Assembly: GCA_947623455.1 (NCBI GenBank)
Contig: OX392545.1
Location: 28,595,001-28,659,000 of the forward strand
Direction: 5' to 3'
Source: Mimachlamys varia
Taxonomy: Eukaryota > Mollusca > Bivalvia > Pectinida > Pectinidae
Length of the DNA stretch: 64,000 bases
The translations under genes and the position numbers were made by a program. This document shows, piece by piece, positions 46,601-52,800 of the stretch; the stretch's first letter is position 1, and every line of letters starts with the position of its first letter. Under the pieces are notes generated by a model. The model had not been told where the DNA came from and searched no databases. It was given only the letters and a program-made list of their open reading frames with translations.

Positions 46601-47273
46601 GGAATTCTGTTTGACAAACATTTTAATCAAAATATCATTTATCTGCTTGAAACTTAAGTTTGATTAATGTTTTGAAATATGTTTGTGATAGTAGACATTT
46701 AACAGGAGTTTTCCTAAAACTATTTTCCTTGGTTTGGGATTCATGGAAATTGGAATCATTCACCTAGTAAAATGCAAAATTGCTGCAATTTTTTCACAAA
46801 TTGCCCATCAAGTTTTTAGCACCTTCCAAATAGGAATATGAAGACTGTAAATTAAGAATCATAGCCAATTTTTCTGAGGGGAAAGGGTTCAGGTTTTTTG
46901 CCCCAAATGTTGCAGGAAAATCCCTGTTTATAGTTAACATGCTTTAAAATGCATCAGATTGTGCATATTGAATTACACTTTTATGTATGTGTTCCCTGCA
47001 TATTAACTTTCATTATGTATCTGTCATGTTTCCGACACTGCAATCTTTTGTTCTGCACGTCTTATTGTCGGCATGTGTACATGATTTGTGATGTGGTGTA
47101 TTATTCACCTTCCTTTCCACTCACTGTTTGAATTCCAGGTGGCGCTACTGTGTTCTGGTTTGGCCATTCTAGTCATTTCATTGGCCGTTACCTATTTCAT
47201 CAACAAGAAGTCCTCCGTATTGTTTGAAACCATCCAGAATTCTGAGCCTCCAACAGAAAACTCAAGATTTTGA
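16566..47273 (+). CDS. NCSTN: Nicastrin, gamma-secretase subunit (16 coding exons, exon 16a isoform)
   Basis: I joined 16 exons by reading frames and GT-AG sites: lengths 58, 99, 124, 122, 143, 75, 180, 162, 219, 170, 175, 88, 149, 121, 104 and 135 bp. They total 2124 bp and code 707 residues, against about 709 in human nicastrin. Nicastrin is the glycosylated type I subunit of gamma-secretase that gates substrate entry and stabilises the complex with presenilin, APH-1 and PEN-2. Visible features: signal peptide in exon 1, an ectodomain of aminopeptidase/transferrin-receptor type, the hallmark DYIGS at 325-329 preceded by E322 (E333 in human), many N-x-S/T sites, WxEYSTWTES-like membrane-proximal motif (GEYSTWTESSW), and one C-terminal membrane helix. 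All phases agree across junctions. A second terminal exon at 55626 gives an alternative 703-residue product. Confidence 0.95.
17195..18300 (+). pseudogene. Degraded non-LTR retrotransposon reverse transcriptase fragments
   Basis: In intron 1, several frames carry RT hallmarks: VPQGSFLGPSLFLYYIKDI near 17235-17295 (motif like VPQGSVLGPLLFLLYINDL), LQKDLDRISDLGKRWKMEV near 17559-17620 followed by HPQKCNV, then GFIRHNPKINS and YKSFVRPSLEL near 17817-17910, and MRDPYQKSDVQKL after it. These are Jockey/CR1-like palm and thumb segments. The YADD catalytic block is missing, where another repeat (17365-17526) interrupts. Frameshifts and stops make it a dead copy. Confidence 0.8.
17365..17526 (+). repeat. 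Dispersed ~160-bp repeat inserted in the RT relic
   Basis: It matches the reverse complement of 48860-49026 over its whole length, with shared runs such as GGAAAAATATGGGTAAAAAT and AAATCTCGCCC. In this copy it splits the RT fragment where the catalytic block should be, so it inserted after the retrotransposon. Confidence 0.7.
18694..20472. mobile_element. Possible TTAA-targeting DNA transposon remnant (Kolobok/piggyBac-like)
   Basis: TTAA at 18690-18693 and at 20473-20476 flanks inward-facing AGGGGCATC and GATGCCTCT (8 of 9 as inverted repeats). The 1.8 kb between holds no transposase that I can see. A short inverted repeat and TTAA are weak evidence over this distance, so this could be two unrelated ends. 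Confidence 0.35.
20740..21045 (-). repeat. Two tandem tRNA-derived SINE heads
   Basis: On the minus strand, two units (about 20740-20850 and 20920-21045) each carry a box A-like TAGCTCAATTGGTTGAGCAT and a box B-like GGTTCGAAACCC region. They share the flanking TCTAGACC and the same family as 33660-33790. The cloverleaf is not intact, so these are SINE or tRNA relics in intron 1, not tRNA genes. Confidence 0.7.
21089..21187 (+). CDS. NCSTN: Nicastrin exon 2
   Basis: Acceptor TTTTCCAG, donor GTAAGA, phase 1 in and 1 out. It codes VSGVRVSNKTYVEIDG and the cysteines of the mature N-terminus (ACFRRFNATNQIGCN). Confidence 0.92.
21941..22046. repeat. Small TTAA-ended foldback MITE, copy 1
   Basis: Its ends are TTAACTTATTCACCCCTGAA and CAGGGGTGAATGAGTTAA, which are inverted repeats starting and ending in TTAA. 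Diverged relatives lie at about 26988-27066 and 56563-56655. Confidence 0.65.
22150..22358 (+). repeat. Short repeats of a splice-acceptor-like motif
   Basis: TTTTCGTCTTGCAGTGCA occurs at about 22159, and near-identical GTCTTGCAGTGCAGGAATTT copies near 22307 and 22340, all upstream of exon 3. Each looks like a pyrimidine tract plus CAG. A 115-codon open frame over them has no family signal. Confidence 0.55.
22367..22823. mobile_element. Pogo/mariner-like MITE abutting exon 3
   Basis: 457 bp with inverted ends CAGTGCACTCCTCTTTATAT and (reversed) CAGTGGACTCCACTTAATAT, flanked by TA on both sides. No transposase is seen. The element ends about 20 bases before the exon 3 acceptor AG, so part of the acceptor region is transposon sequence. 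Confidence 0.75.
22845..22968 (+). CDS. NCSTN: Nicastrin exon 3
   Basis: Acceptor TTTGTTACAG, donor GTAAGT, phase 1 in and 2 out. It codes SKASGAVGVVYYVETTGDIN and continues to MGPDLFTL. Confidence 0.93.
22999..23112. repeat. Foldback hairpin in intron 3
   Basis: AGGTTATCAGGGGATAAC on the left is mirrored by GTTATCCCCCAATAACCT on the right, and the arms continue through GGAACACGG / CCGGTGTTCC. Arms of about 38 bp. Confidence 0.75.
24031..24155. repeat. Foldback hairpin in intron 3
   Basis: GCCATTTCCATATCAGGCC is mirrored by GGCCTGATATGGAAATGGC, with inner arms TGTATCAACCC / GGGTTGATACA. A compact inverted-repeat element. Confidence 0.85.
24605..24726 (+). CDS. NCSTN: Nicastrin exon 4
   Basis: Acceptor ATGTTTACAG, donor GTAAGT, phase 2 in and 1 out. 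It codes KNVQSLWNSGKINGMMVIHL and ends SSCPNDQYG, matching the conserved CPND turn of nicastrins. Confidence 0.94.
24769..25545. mobile_element. MULE-like MITE (outer copy), split by a second copy
   Basis: It starts CAATCTGATTAAAATACAG and resumes after the inner copy at about 25194 with CTTTACTCCCCTAC then GGATCTGACAGCATCCCATA, in the same order as the intact copy at 27077-27468. The right end is decayed (ATGATTTTATTCTGCAGATGG). Confidence 0.75.
24806..25193. mobile_element. MULE-like MITE (inner, nested copy, inverted)
   Basis: 388 bp with ends CAATCTGATTAAAAT and ATTTTAATCAGATTG, in reverse orientation to the outer copy. The bases on either side (TTTACTTCC and CTTTACTCC) look like a decayed 9-bp target duplication lying inside the outer copy. 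Confidence 0.8.
25765..26215 (+). repeat. tRNA-derived SINE interrupted by a foldback element
   Basis: GGCCGTTTGGGTGGTGCAGT begins a tRNA-like head that resumes near 26082 with TGCCTTTCACCAGGGCGTCC and a box B-like GGTTCAATGTC, then the body GACCACGTGGGTTTCCTCC and CTCTGGTTTCCTCCCAC. About 280 bp at 25795-26078, including the palindrome GATATTTTTCACTAGTGAAA, is inserted into the head. Confidence 0.7.
26769..26911 (+). CDS. NCSTN: Nicastrin exon 5
   Basis: Acceptor GTGTTGTAG, donor GTAATT, phase 1 in and 0 out. It codes GLYHENNDYGKCAQGQWNPN and then FQDYAFPIFVLKNEKEV, the conserved Q-W-N and FPIF/L motifs of nicastrin. Confidence 0.95.
26988..27066. repeat. Small TTAA-ended foldback MITE, copy 2
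   Basis: A diverged copy of 21941-22046 with CTCATCTCCCCCTGAA on one side and TTCAGGGGTGAATTAATTAA on the other. Confidence 0.5.
27077..27468. mobile_element. MULE-like MITE, intact copy with target duplication
   Basis: 392 bp with ends CAATCTGATTAAAAT and ATTTTTATCAGATTG, flanked on both sides by AAACTGGATA (10 bp). The TSD length of 9-10 bp fits the Mutator-like superfamily. It has no coding capacity. Confidence 0.85.
27800..27874 (+). CDS. NCSTN: Nicastrin exon 6
   Basis: Acceptor TTGTTTTCAG, donor AAG/GTAAGA, phase 0 in and 0 out, 25 codons. It codes CFEKFNKPHTKGHPRDYPLC then AVELK. Its 3' end and donor are the seed of the minisatellite that follows. Confidence 0.92.
27875..30165 (+). 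repeat. Minisatellite array, 36/39-bp unit, about 60 copies, starting at the exon 6 donor
   Basis: The unit is approximately GACTTAGGATGAGATTGTGA then TGTAGAGGTGAAGTAA; a 39-bp variant has GAGGAGGTG. The first unit overlaps the exon 6 boundary: exon TGTAGAGCTGAAG / intron GTAAGATGAGATTGTG against unit TGTAGAGGTGAAGTAAG...GATGAGATTGTG. Most units contain GAA/GTAAGA, close to the vertebrate donor consensus. Confidence 0.96.
30166..30819. other. Rest of intron 6
   Basis: From about 30222 a dispersed-repeat-like stretch, TACCCCCAATAAGGTAACGG then GGTATATAGAAATCACA, resembles a common mollusc repeat start (from memory). The remainder has no recognised feature. Confidence 0.4.
30820..30999 (+). 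CDS. NCSTN: Nicastrin exon 7
   Basis: Acceptor TTTACCTACAG, donor AGG/GTAAGA, phase 0 both sides, 60 codons. It codes DSMSGSKDTVTCVRRNNMQV, NPETYCDPLGD and DNSVIVAAAR, conserved nicastrin motifs including C-D-P-L. Confidence 0.96.
31594..31755 (+). CDS. NCSTN: Nicastrin exon 8
   Basis: Acceptor CATTCTCCCAG, donor GGT/GTGAGT, phase 0 both sides, 54 codons. It codes SMFENVYPGADSHVTGIVGL then LAAAEAIGKV and DILFAFFQG. The donor was placed so that FQG joins E of exon 9. Confidence 0.95.
31875..32150. repeat. Dispersed mollusc-type repeat fragment in intron 8
   Basis: TTATGCCCCTGTCATGAAAT then GGGGGGGCATATAGTGTTAC has a short inverted repeat (ATGCCCC / GGGGCAT) typical of the start of a repeat family seen in mollusc genomes (from memory). 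Confidence 0.35.
32150..32703 (+). repeat. Minisatellite array, ~38-40-bp unit, about 13 copies, ending at the exon 9 acceptor
   Basis: The unit is approximately TATGGACTATGTTTGCCTGA then TCTCATTTGACTACCTATGT. The last unit runs straight into the real acceptor: GACTATGTTTGCCTGATTCAG, then exon bases GAGGCCTTTGACTAC. The unit's TTTGACTAC matches the exon's first bases, so the unit looks like a copy of the intron 8/exon 9 junction with the AG-GAGGCC core deleted. Confidence 0.95.
32710..32928 (+). CDS. NCSTN: Nicastrin exon 9 (DYIGS motif)
   Basis: Acceptor GCCTGATTCAG, donor GAG/GTAAGC, phase 0 both sides, 73 codons. It codes EAFDYIGSSRVVYDMENKKF, so E322 and DYIGS 325-329, the segment tied to gamma-secretase assembly and substrate handling. 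It continues to SHFVEVNQLG and LWLHTDPIS. Confidence 0.97.
33394..33563 (+). CDS. NCSTN: Nicastrin exon 10
   Basis: Acceptor TTTATTTGTAG, donor CAA/GTAGGA, phase 0 in and 2 out. It codes VDDMIKKITDIGATVDLQLG, the conserved PLPPSSVQRFLKKRKIPAVV and TDHQNSFTNK. The donor keeps AAG-TAC-TAC across the junction. Confidence 0.94.
33660..33790 (+). repeat. tRNA-derived SINE fragment in intron 10
   Basis: GGCGACCAGATAGCTTAATT, GGTTGAGCATCGGTCTAGAG and box B-like CTTTGAACCCTG belong to the same family as 20740-21045, here on the plus strand. Flanking GATCTAGACC also matches that family. Confidence 0.7.
33790..34470 (+). repeat. Tandem repeat, ~160-bp unit, about 2-3 diverged copies
   Basis: ATATCATCAT, ACACCTTTCTGAAAT, TTTTGGGGCAAAAACATGGG and CCACTTTTTATAGTGT recur in the same order near 34126 and 34290, with a partial third start near 34450. 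Older and more diverged than the minisatellites. Confidence 0.65.
34854..35028 (+). CDS. NCSTN: Nicastrin exon 11
   Basis: Acceptor TGTACTTTAG, donor AAA/GTAAGT, phase 2 in and 0 out. It codes YYNSRFDRPETIDAASTDYD and ALARTLFLL-like VATTLARTLFLLATG, then ATDINADVTK. Confidence 0.94.
35029..35410 (+). repeat. Minisatellite array, ~26-27-bp unit, about 13 copies, starting at the exon 11 donor
   Basis: The unit is approximately GGCTGTATGTAACAAGACAT then TTAATT. The exon 11 end reads GCTGATGTAACAAAA, followed in the intron by CATTTGATTGAATG, so exon tail plus early intron equals one diverged unit with about 12 extra bases. Confidence 0.92.
35596..35683 (+). CDS. NCSTN: Nicastrin exon 12
   Basis: Acceptor CCCTCGGCAG, donor TAT/GTGGGT, phase 0 in and 1 out. 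It codes VNHMLYCFLTNKSCDLFQEI then INKDNLNSL, matching the conserved L-Y-x-F-L segment. Confidence 0.9.
36238..36519. mobile_element. MULE-like MITE, internally deleted copy
   Basis: 282 bp, same ends as the other copies (CAATCTGATTAAAATCATAT and TATTTTAATCAGATTG), flanked on both sides by GAAAATATT (9 bp). A middle segment is missing relative to 27077-27468. Confidence 0.85.
36743..36783 (+). pseudogene. Partial duplicate of the start of nicastrin exon 13 (stop-containing)
   Basis: After an acceptor-like TGTTATTTCAG, the bases read in the frame set by exon 12 give LGSSTEYSIYVRT and a stop. The real exon 13 starts LENSTPYPFYVGV after TTGTTTTCAG. The DNA is alignable across the acceptor and about 35 bases of exon. 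It is a relic duplicate, or a poison exon if spliced in. Confidence 0.65.
36865..37013 (+). CDS. NCSTN: Nicastrin exon 13
   Basis: Acceptor TTGTTTTCAG, donor AAG/GTACAC, phase 1 in and 0 out. It codes LENSTPYPFYVGVTNTENHV then LTKRLLSLYTGDKMDVDENN and CNTPDKYK. Its last ~60 bases plus donor are the seed of the following array. Confidence 0.94.
37014..39785 (+). repeat. Compound minisatellite, 33-bp unit plus longer exon 13-derived units
   Basis: The short unit is approximately GGTCTGTACACAGGTGATAA then ACATATAATCCTG (33 bp). Interspersed are about a dozen longer units carrying CAGGATGTAGACGAGAACAA, CTGTAACACTCCTGATAAAT and ACAAGGTACACACAC, which copy the last ~60 bases of exon 13 together with its GTACAC donor. 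These copies still read YTGDKQDVDENN and CNTPDKYK in the exon's frame. Long open frames on either strand, up to 518 codons on the minus strand, result from the 33-bp period. Confidence 0.96.
40010..40130 (+). CDS. NCSTN: Nicastrin exon 14
   Basis: Acceptor TTCTTACAG, donor ACAG/GTTTGT, phase 0 in and 1 out. It codes VYGYTWMQGPKDGGSTTREG and MCIRSTVSLTSAKSPAF, matching the conserved Y-x-W-x-Q-G-P and C-x-R-S-T motifs. Confidence 0.94.
40153..40440 (+). repeat. Tandem repeat, ~65-bp unit, about 4.4 copies, just after the exon 14 donor
   Basis: The unit starts AGTAAGCCCACCCTCCTCTT, continues CTGACTTCCTTCCTTCAGAC and ends GGGGCTGTCTGGT. The array begins about 20 bp after the donor. Each unit holds a pyrimidine tract with CAG (CTTCCTTCCTTCAG) and, about 25 bases on, a GT, so it resembles a tiny pseudo-exon. 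Confidence 0.93.
40441..41710. other. Rest of intron 14
   Basis: No gene is seen. A short palindromic run, TCCATATGGAAAG, repeats three times near 41418-41470. GTGCGCACCGTGGGCGAACG-like CpG-bearing sequence lies near 41152 and ACGATGTGCGGTGGACGCAT near 40647, suggesting an inverted-repeat element of about 600 bp that I cannot delimit. Confidence 0.35.
41711..41814 (+). CDS. NCSTN: Nicastrin exon 15
   Basis: Acceptor TTACGATTAG, donor GAG/GTATTT, phase 1 in and 0 out. It codes DYDWYSGEYSTWTESSWRQD then AISVRVFLIPSEQME. This is the membrane-proximal nicastrin signature. Its phase-0 donor can join exon 16a or 16b. Confidence 0.95.
41815..42791. other. Proximal part of intron 15
   Basis: No gene is seen. 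Near 42185-42240, GGGCGGGAGGCACTTTTTCA and CGATTTAATATAAGGAGTA match a dispersed repeat family also present at about 21455-21530 and 31455-31530. The rest is AT-rich and unremarkable. Confidence 0.4.
42792..43584. mobile_element. hAT-like non-autonomous transposon
   Basis: 793 bp with perfect 15-bp inverted ends CAGGGGTGTAAAAAT / ATTTTTACACCCCTG, and CCCTAG directly outside both ends (6-bp match; hAT elements usually duplicate 8). Near both ends the motif CTAGCCC/GGGCTAG is repeated, as in hAT subterminal binding regions. No transposase frame is visible. Confidence 0.8.
43700..44335 (+). repeat. Short tandem repeat, ~35-bp unit, split by a transposon
   Basis: Units of ATTACCTCCCTTTAATTATG then ACAGCAGTGA occur before 43743 and after 44203, about five in all. 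The element at 43744-44203 sits inside the array. Confidence 0.75.
43744..44203. mobile_element. hAT-like non-autonomous transposon
   Basis: 460 bp with ends CAGGGGTTGACACTAAC and (reversed) CAGGAATCGACACTAAT, an imperfect inverted repeat, and subterminal CAGCCC/GGGCTG motifs. No coding capacity. The target duplication is not clear. Confidence 0.65.
44405..44765. mobile_element. Possible third hAT-like element
   Basis: It starts CAGTGTTAATCATAA and ends TTACTTGCACACTG, with ATATTT outside both ends. GTCTATGGACAT/GTCTACTG-like subterminal motifs on both sides add some support. The inverted repeat is only partly conserved. Confidence 0.4.
44766..47138. other. Distal part of intron 15
   Basis: No gene is seen. 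At 45490-45780 the sequence is dominated by TTCACATGAAATT palindromes in both directions, a foldback-like low-complexity tract. A small MITE is listed separately at 46058-46245. Confidence 0.4.
46058..46245. mobile_element. Small MITE with AAAGTGTTGTTAT ends
   Basis: AAAGTGTTGTTATCTCCCTT on the left is mirrored by AAGGGGAATAACAACACTTT on the right, about 185 bp in total. The interior has a CRE-like GATGACGTCATC palindrome. No coding capacity. Confidence 0.65.
47139..47273 (+). CDS. NCSTN: Nicastrin terminal exon 16a
   Basis: Acceptor TTTGAATTCCAG, phase 0, 44 codons and a TGA. It codes the membrane helix VALLCSGLAILVISLAVTYF and then INKKSSVLF with the tail ETIQNSEPPTENSRF. An AATAAA lies about 10 bases after the stop. 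It competes with exon 16b at 55626. Confidence 0.92.
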   Translation: MALLCSGLAILVISLAVTYFINKKSSVLFETIQNSEPPTENSRF

Positions 47274-48714
47274 GAAAAAAAAATAAAAATTAAGAGGTGT
47301 GTTTTTTTTTCGCAAGTTTTCCTGAAACATTTCCCAATGTAATTTAAGCTTGAGGTTGTTGTGGCAAAGCCATTTTTTGAAAGTTCACTTTCAATATGCA
47401 CTGGCCAGTTTTATATCCTTAACTTCTCTGTCATACCTCCAGGGTAGAGGAGACCAAGCTAGGGTTTGCTTAGCTAAAATGTATTTTTCAATCTCTCATC
47501 ATCTGCTTGTATGACTAGTGACATCACCTCTACAACCTTAATGCGCTCAAAGTCAAGTGACTCGCTTACACCTTTTGTTAAATGACGTAAAAATCTGTTT
47601 AGAAGAGTAGTTGCTAGAAAGGTTTATTGTGGTTTATTAAAAATGCTAATGGATGCAGGTATATAGCCTCTAAGTTCATATCAGATACATTGAAATATAC
47701 AATAATTTCTACCACAATACCCTGTGTTGTTCCACTCTCAGACCATTGTATAAACGTGCTGACTGTTGGATAAATATATGTTATATACCACTAGTGGAAT
47801 ATGACCTTCCAGCCTTTTGATTGGTTGAGAAGTTGAGCTTTGACTGGAAATCACATGGTTCATTGCCACATGTGGATTGTTGACGTTGTCATCGATTGTT
47901 TACGTTGTCACACCTTGGCGAGAATACATGTGAGATTATGTGTTTTCTTGCAAATATTCGGCAGTTCAATCCTGAAATCACTGCCGCTACAGAATTAATA
48001 TTATTGTGGTAGAAACAGGTCACACAACTCGTGGTGTAACCTCTGTAAAGTTATCAATTGTTCATTAGTACTGTACTACTGCTGTACTATTATCATCTTT
48101 CCAATAACCATCTAATAGGATTCACAACTACTGAACAGTAGTTATAGACACATTTATAATGTGTTGTGGTAAACTGTTTCAATTGTCTACTGCTCGTAAC
48201 CTAAAACAGTTGTTTTTTTCGTCAATCAAGCTTGCAACGCTTTTTATAAGCATTCATTGGACTGGAATCTTAAATGGCAAACATCTTAAGATGTTCTCCT
48301 TAAAACATAAGCTTGATATTGATCTTGAGCACAAGCGCAGCACCATTATGAGGTGATAACATAACAGGATCTGTTAGTAGGTGTCATGGAAACACCTCTC
48401 TGAAATCCCGTCACAGGGTGCTTGGTTTGTTTGTGTGTTTTTAATTACGTCCGCTTTACTAGAGTAGTCCGTTATCCAACAGACAATGGGTGCTGGGCTC
48501 TATGAGTGGGTTTTTGTGGCATGTTACCATTTTTTGTAAGATGAGGGATCCTGGCAATGTCACGTTATACTGAGTACGGTGTGGTGTAAATGTGTTCCTT
48601 TAATCCAAATTCGTATCCTCCAAATATGAACATCGCGACCATCACCACCACCACTAATCCCCCCCCCCATCCCCCACACCCTTCCACCCTCACCCAAGTG
48701 GCTCAATCTTTGCT
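47274..48714. other. Downstream of exon 16a
   Basis: No gene is seen. Between about 47705 and 48035, TTCTACCACAATACCCTGTG and the opposing TTGTGGTAGAAACAGGTCAC form the ends of an imperfect inverted-repeat element around CCACTAGTGGAATATGACC. A C-rich tract lies at 48640-48700. Confidence 0.45.
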
Positions 48715-49500
48715 ATTTCCTAGAGATCAATATAAAGATCTAATTATTATTCTATAAAAGGAACCATAGCAAGCTTCACAAGTTTTGGTACTAATTATTC
48801 TTAAATATTTGCCCATCTCTGCCATTCCCTGAACATCATTATAAACACCGTACAGGGATCACTTTAGGGCGAGATTTAGGAATTTTTACCCATATTTTTC
48901 CTGAATATCTCATTAAGAATTCAAAATTTTAATTCTTCATATAATAAAATCTCATAGAAATTTTGCTAATCCCATAAAATTCCCTCAAATTCTCCCATAG
49001 GTTTTAAGAGCTAGAATTGTCCCTGACCATACACATCAAATCATAGCAGGCATCACTAGTTTTGATACTAATTATTCTTAAATATTTTACATTTGCTCTG
49101 CATTGCTACTATATAACACTACCAAGGCCAGTTCCGTGTTATGAGACCATAACACTGGAGTGGTTCTTATGACGTCATTACGATTGTGACGTCATAATCA
49201 TAACGTTGGAGATGGCTGGGCGATACTGGCTGTTGGCTGTTCCATTTATTTGAAATCAACCTTAAAGTTTCAAATGTAGAATATAAATATTAATTAGTTA
49301 TCAAAAACATTGAAAAAATATAAATATAAGCATTAAACAGCATTCAGTTCCGTATTATGGTCCTATAATACGGAATTGAATGCTGTTTAATGCTTAAATA
49401 TTCGCCCATCTCTGCCATTTCCTGAACATCATTATAAAGAATGTACATGGAATCATAGCATGCGTTGCTAGTTTTGGTACCCATTATTTGTATGCGATCA
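48715..49500. repeat. Old tandem repeat interrupted by two insertions
   Basis: A unit with CTAGTTTTGGTAC, AATTATTCTTAAATATT and CCCATCTCTGCCATT then CCTGAACATCATTATAAA appears three times. It is interrupted at 48860-49026 by the dispersed repeat also found at 17365-17526 (opposite strand), and at about 49127-49390 by an element ending in the hairpin listed separately. Confidence 0.6.
49329..49397. repeat. Near-perfect hairpin
   Basis: AAGCATTAAACAGCATTCA and GTTCCGTATTATGG are mirrored by CCTATAATACGGAATTGAA and TGCTGTTTAATGCTT. Arms of about 31 bp with almost no loop. CAGTTCCGTGTTATG near 49135 suggests this is the end of a larger element. Confidence 0.85.
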
Positions 49501-49816
49501 ACATAAACTGTGTATTTACCTGGATCTGTAATCTTCAGCTTGAGATTGTTTTACCTTTAATGCATGTATTTTTTATCCTATTTATCATGGCTGAACATTA
49601 ATGCAGTTTTCGGTTTTGCTTTCTTCTGTTTATGATTTGTTTGAATGAATATTATCTTATTGGTAAACAAATAGAAAATTAATATCATTAAAACCCGATA
49701 TTATCAGATATTTGTCCTTAATGTTTCAATGGCTTATTTTTTGTGGAAATCTATTTTTTAGATGACTGACAATTCTCTGACCTTTTAATCTAATCTTTTA
49801 AAGATTAATCTATTTT

Positions 49817-52800
49817 TAGGTCATCTGACCCGAAGGGTCAGGATGACCTATAGTCATCGTGCTTCGTCCGTCGTCGTCCGCCGTCAGCCGTCCGCCGTCC
49901 GCCGTGCGCCGTCAGTAAACTTTTCATTTCAAAATGCTACTCCTCCTTCATTTCTTAATGGATCACCACCAAATTTGGTGTGAAGCATCATTGGGGGAGG
50001 GCGATCAGATTTTATATAAATGAGGCTGATCGAACCCCTGGGGCCAGAGGGGCGGGGCCCGAAAAGGGGAACTTTGCTGAATTTTCGCTTTAAATTCCTA
50101 CTCCTCCTTAATACTTGAATGGATTACATCCAAATTTGGTGTGAAGCATCATTTGGGGAGGGCAATCAGATTTTATATATATGAGGCTGATCCGACTCCT
50201 GGGGCCAGAGGGGTAGGGCCCCAAAAGGGGAACTTTGCTGAATTTTTGCTTTAAATTCCTACTCCTCCTTAATACTTGAATGGATTGCATCCAAATTTGG
50301 TGTGAAACATCATTTGGGGAGGGCAATCAGATTTTATATAAATGAGGCTGATCCGACCCCTGAGGCCATAGGGGCGGGGCCTCAAAAAGGGGACTTTGCT
50401 GAATTTTTACTTTAAAATCCTACTCCTCCTTAATGCTTGAATGGATTGCATCCAAATTTGATGTGAAGCATCATTTTATGAGGGCGATCAGATTTTATAT
50501 AAATGAGGCTGATCCAACCCTTGGGGCCATAGGGGCGGGGCCTCCAAAAGGGGACTTTGCTGAATTTTTGCTTTAAAATCCTACTCCTCCTTAATGCTTG
50601 AATGGATTGCATCCAAATTTGATGTGAAGCATCATTTGGGGAGGGTGATCAGATTTTATATAAATGAGGCTGATCCAACCCTTGGGGCCAGAGGGGCGGG
50701 GCCCCAAAAGGGGAACTTTGCTGAATTTTTGCTTTAAATTCCTACTCCTCCTTAATACTTGAATGGATTGCATCCAAATTTGGTGTGAAACATCATTTGG
50801 GGAGGACAATCAGATTTTATATAAATGAGGCTGATCCGACCCCTGAGGCCATAGGGGCGGGGCCTCAAAAAGGGGACTTTGCTGAATTTTTACTTTAAAA
50901 TCCTACTCCTCCTTAATGCTTGAATGGATTGCATCCAAATTTGATGTGAAGCATCATTTTATGAGGGCGATCAGATTTTATATAAATGAGGCTGATCCAA
51001 CCCTTGGGGCCATAGGGGCGGGGCCTCCAAAAGGGGACTTTGCTGAATTTTTGCTTTAAAATCCTACTCCTCCTTAATGCTTGAATGGATTGCATCCAAA
51101 TTTGATGTGAAGCATCATTTGGGGAGGGCAATCAGATTTTATATAAATGAGGCTGATCCAACCCTTGGGGCCAGAGGGGCGGGGCCCCAAAAGGGGAACT
51201 TTGCTGAATTTTTGCTTTAAATTCCTACTCCTCCTTAATGCTCGAATGGATTGCATCCAAATTTGGTGTGAAACATCATTTTGGGAGGGCAATCAGATTT
51301 TATATAAATGAGGCTGATCCGACCCCTGGGGCCATAGGGGCGGGGCCTTAAAAAGGGGACTTTGCTGAATTTTTACTTAAAAATCCTACTCCTCCTTAAT
51401 GCTTGAATGGATTGCATCCAAATTTGATGTGAAGCATCATTTGGGGAGGGCGATCAGATTTTATATAAATGAGGCTGATCCAACTCTTGGGGCCATAGGG
51501 GCGGGGCCTCTAAAAGGGGACTTTGCTGAATTTTTGCTTTAAAATCCTACTCCTCCTTAATGCTTGAATGGATTGCATCCAAATTTGATGTGAAGCATCA
51601 TTTGGGGAGAGCAATCAGATTTTATATAAATGAGGCTGATCCGACCCCTGGGGCCATAGGGGCGGGGCCTCAAAAAGGGGACTTTGCTGAATTTTTGCTT
51701 TAAAATCCTACTCCTCCTTAATGCTTGAATGGATTGCATCCAAATTTGGTGTGAAGCATCATTTGGGGAGGGCAATCAGATTTTATATAAATGAGGCTGA
51801 TCCAACCCTTGGGGCCAGAGGGGCGGGGCCCCAAAAGGGGAACTTTGCTGAATTTTTGCTTTAAAATCCTATACTCCTTCTTAATGCTTGAATGGATTGC
51901 ATCCAAATTTGGTGAGAAGAATCATTCGGGGAGGGCGATCAGATTTTTTATAAATGAGGCTGATCCGACCCCTGGGGCCAGAGGGGCGGGGCCCAAAAGG
52001 GGAACTTTGCTGAGTTTTTGCTTTAAAATCCTATACTCCTTCTTAATGCTTGAATGGATTGCATCCAAATTTGGTGAGAAGAATCATTCGGGGAGGGCGA
52101 TCAGATTTTTTATAAATGAGGCTGATCCGACCCCTGGGGCCAGAGGGGCGGGGCCCAAGAGGGGAACTTTGCTGAATTTTTGCTTTAAATTCCTACTCCT
52201 CCTTATTACTTGAATGGATTGCATCCAAATTTAGTGTGAAACATCATTTGGGGATGGTGATAAGATTTTATATAAATGCGACTGATCTGGTCCCAGAGGC
52301 CAGAGGGGCGGGGCCCCAAATCCTTTCTCAGCTTTACTTCAAATGTAATTGAAGAAGAATTTTTTTTACATATAGGAGACTGGTCTTCAGGGCACTGTGA
52401 AAGTGGAAAAGTATTAATGTTTAAATCCTAATTCCTGTACGTGGAGAATTTAGCAGAATTTGATATAACACATCAATCCCATTTTGGGAAAGCAATCATC
52501 TTAAATAAAGAGACTGACCAACACTATATGGGCCAGATGGGAGATAAAAGGGGTACTGTACATGTAGTTTGGCCAGTTTGCATGGAGCACTTGTAAGGTC
52601 ATTATCAGTAATGTGCATTTTGATTTTTCTATACAATGATAAGGTGGTACACCTCTGTTAAATTGTAATATCATTAATAAAAAACAAAAGCATGCGTTCA
52701 TATAATTTTATACAGTACCAAAAGTATTTCAGTATTCAGTACTATTTCAAACAATCCTTTTTCTGAGAATATGTGTAATACTCCAAATTCAATGGAAATA

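Noticed and set aside
51791..52213. 140-codon frame with GARGAGPKRGTLL repeats
   Set aside because: Satellite artefact in the 161-bp array.
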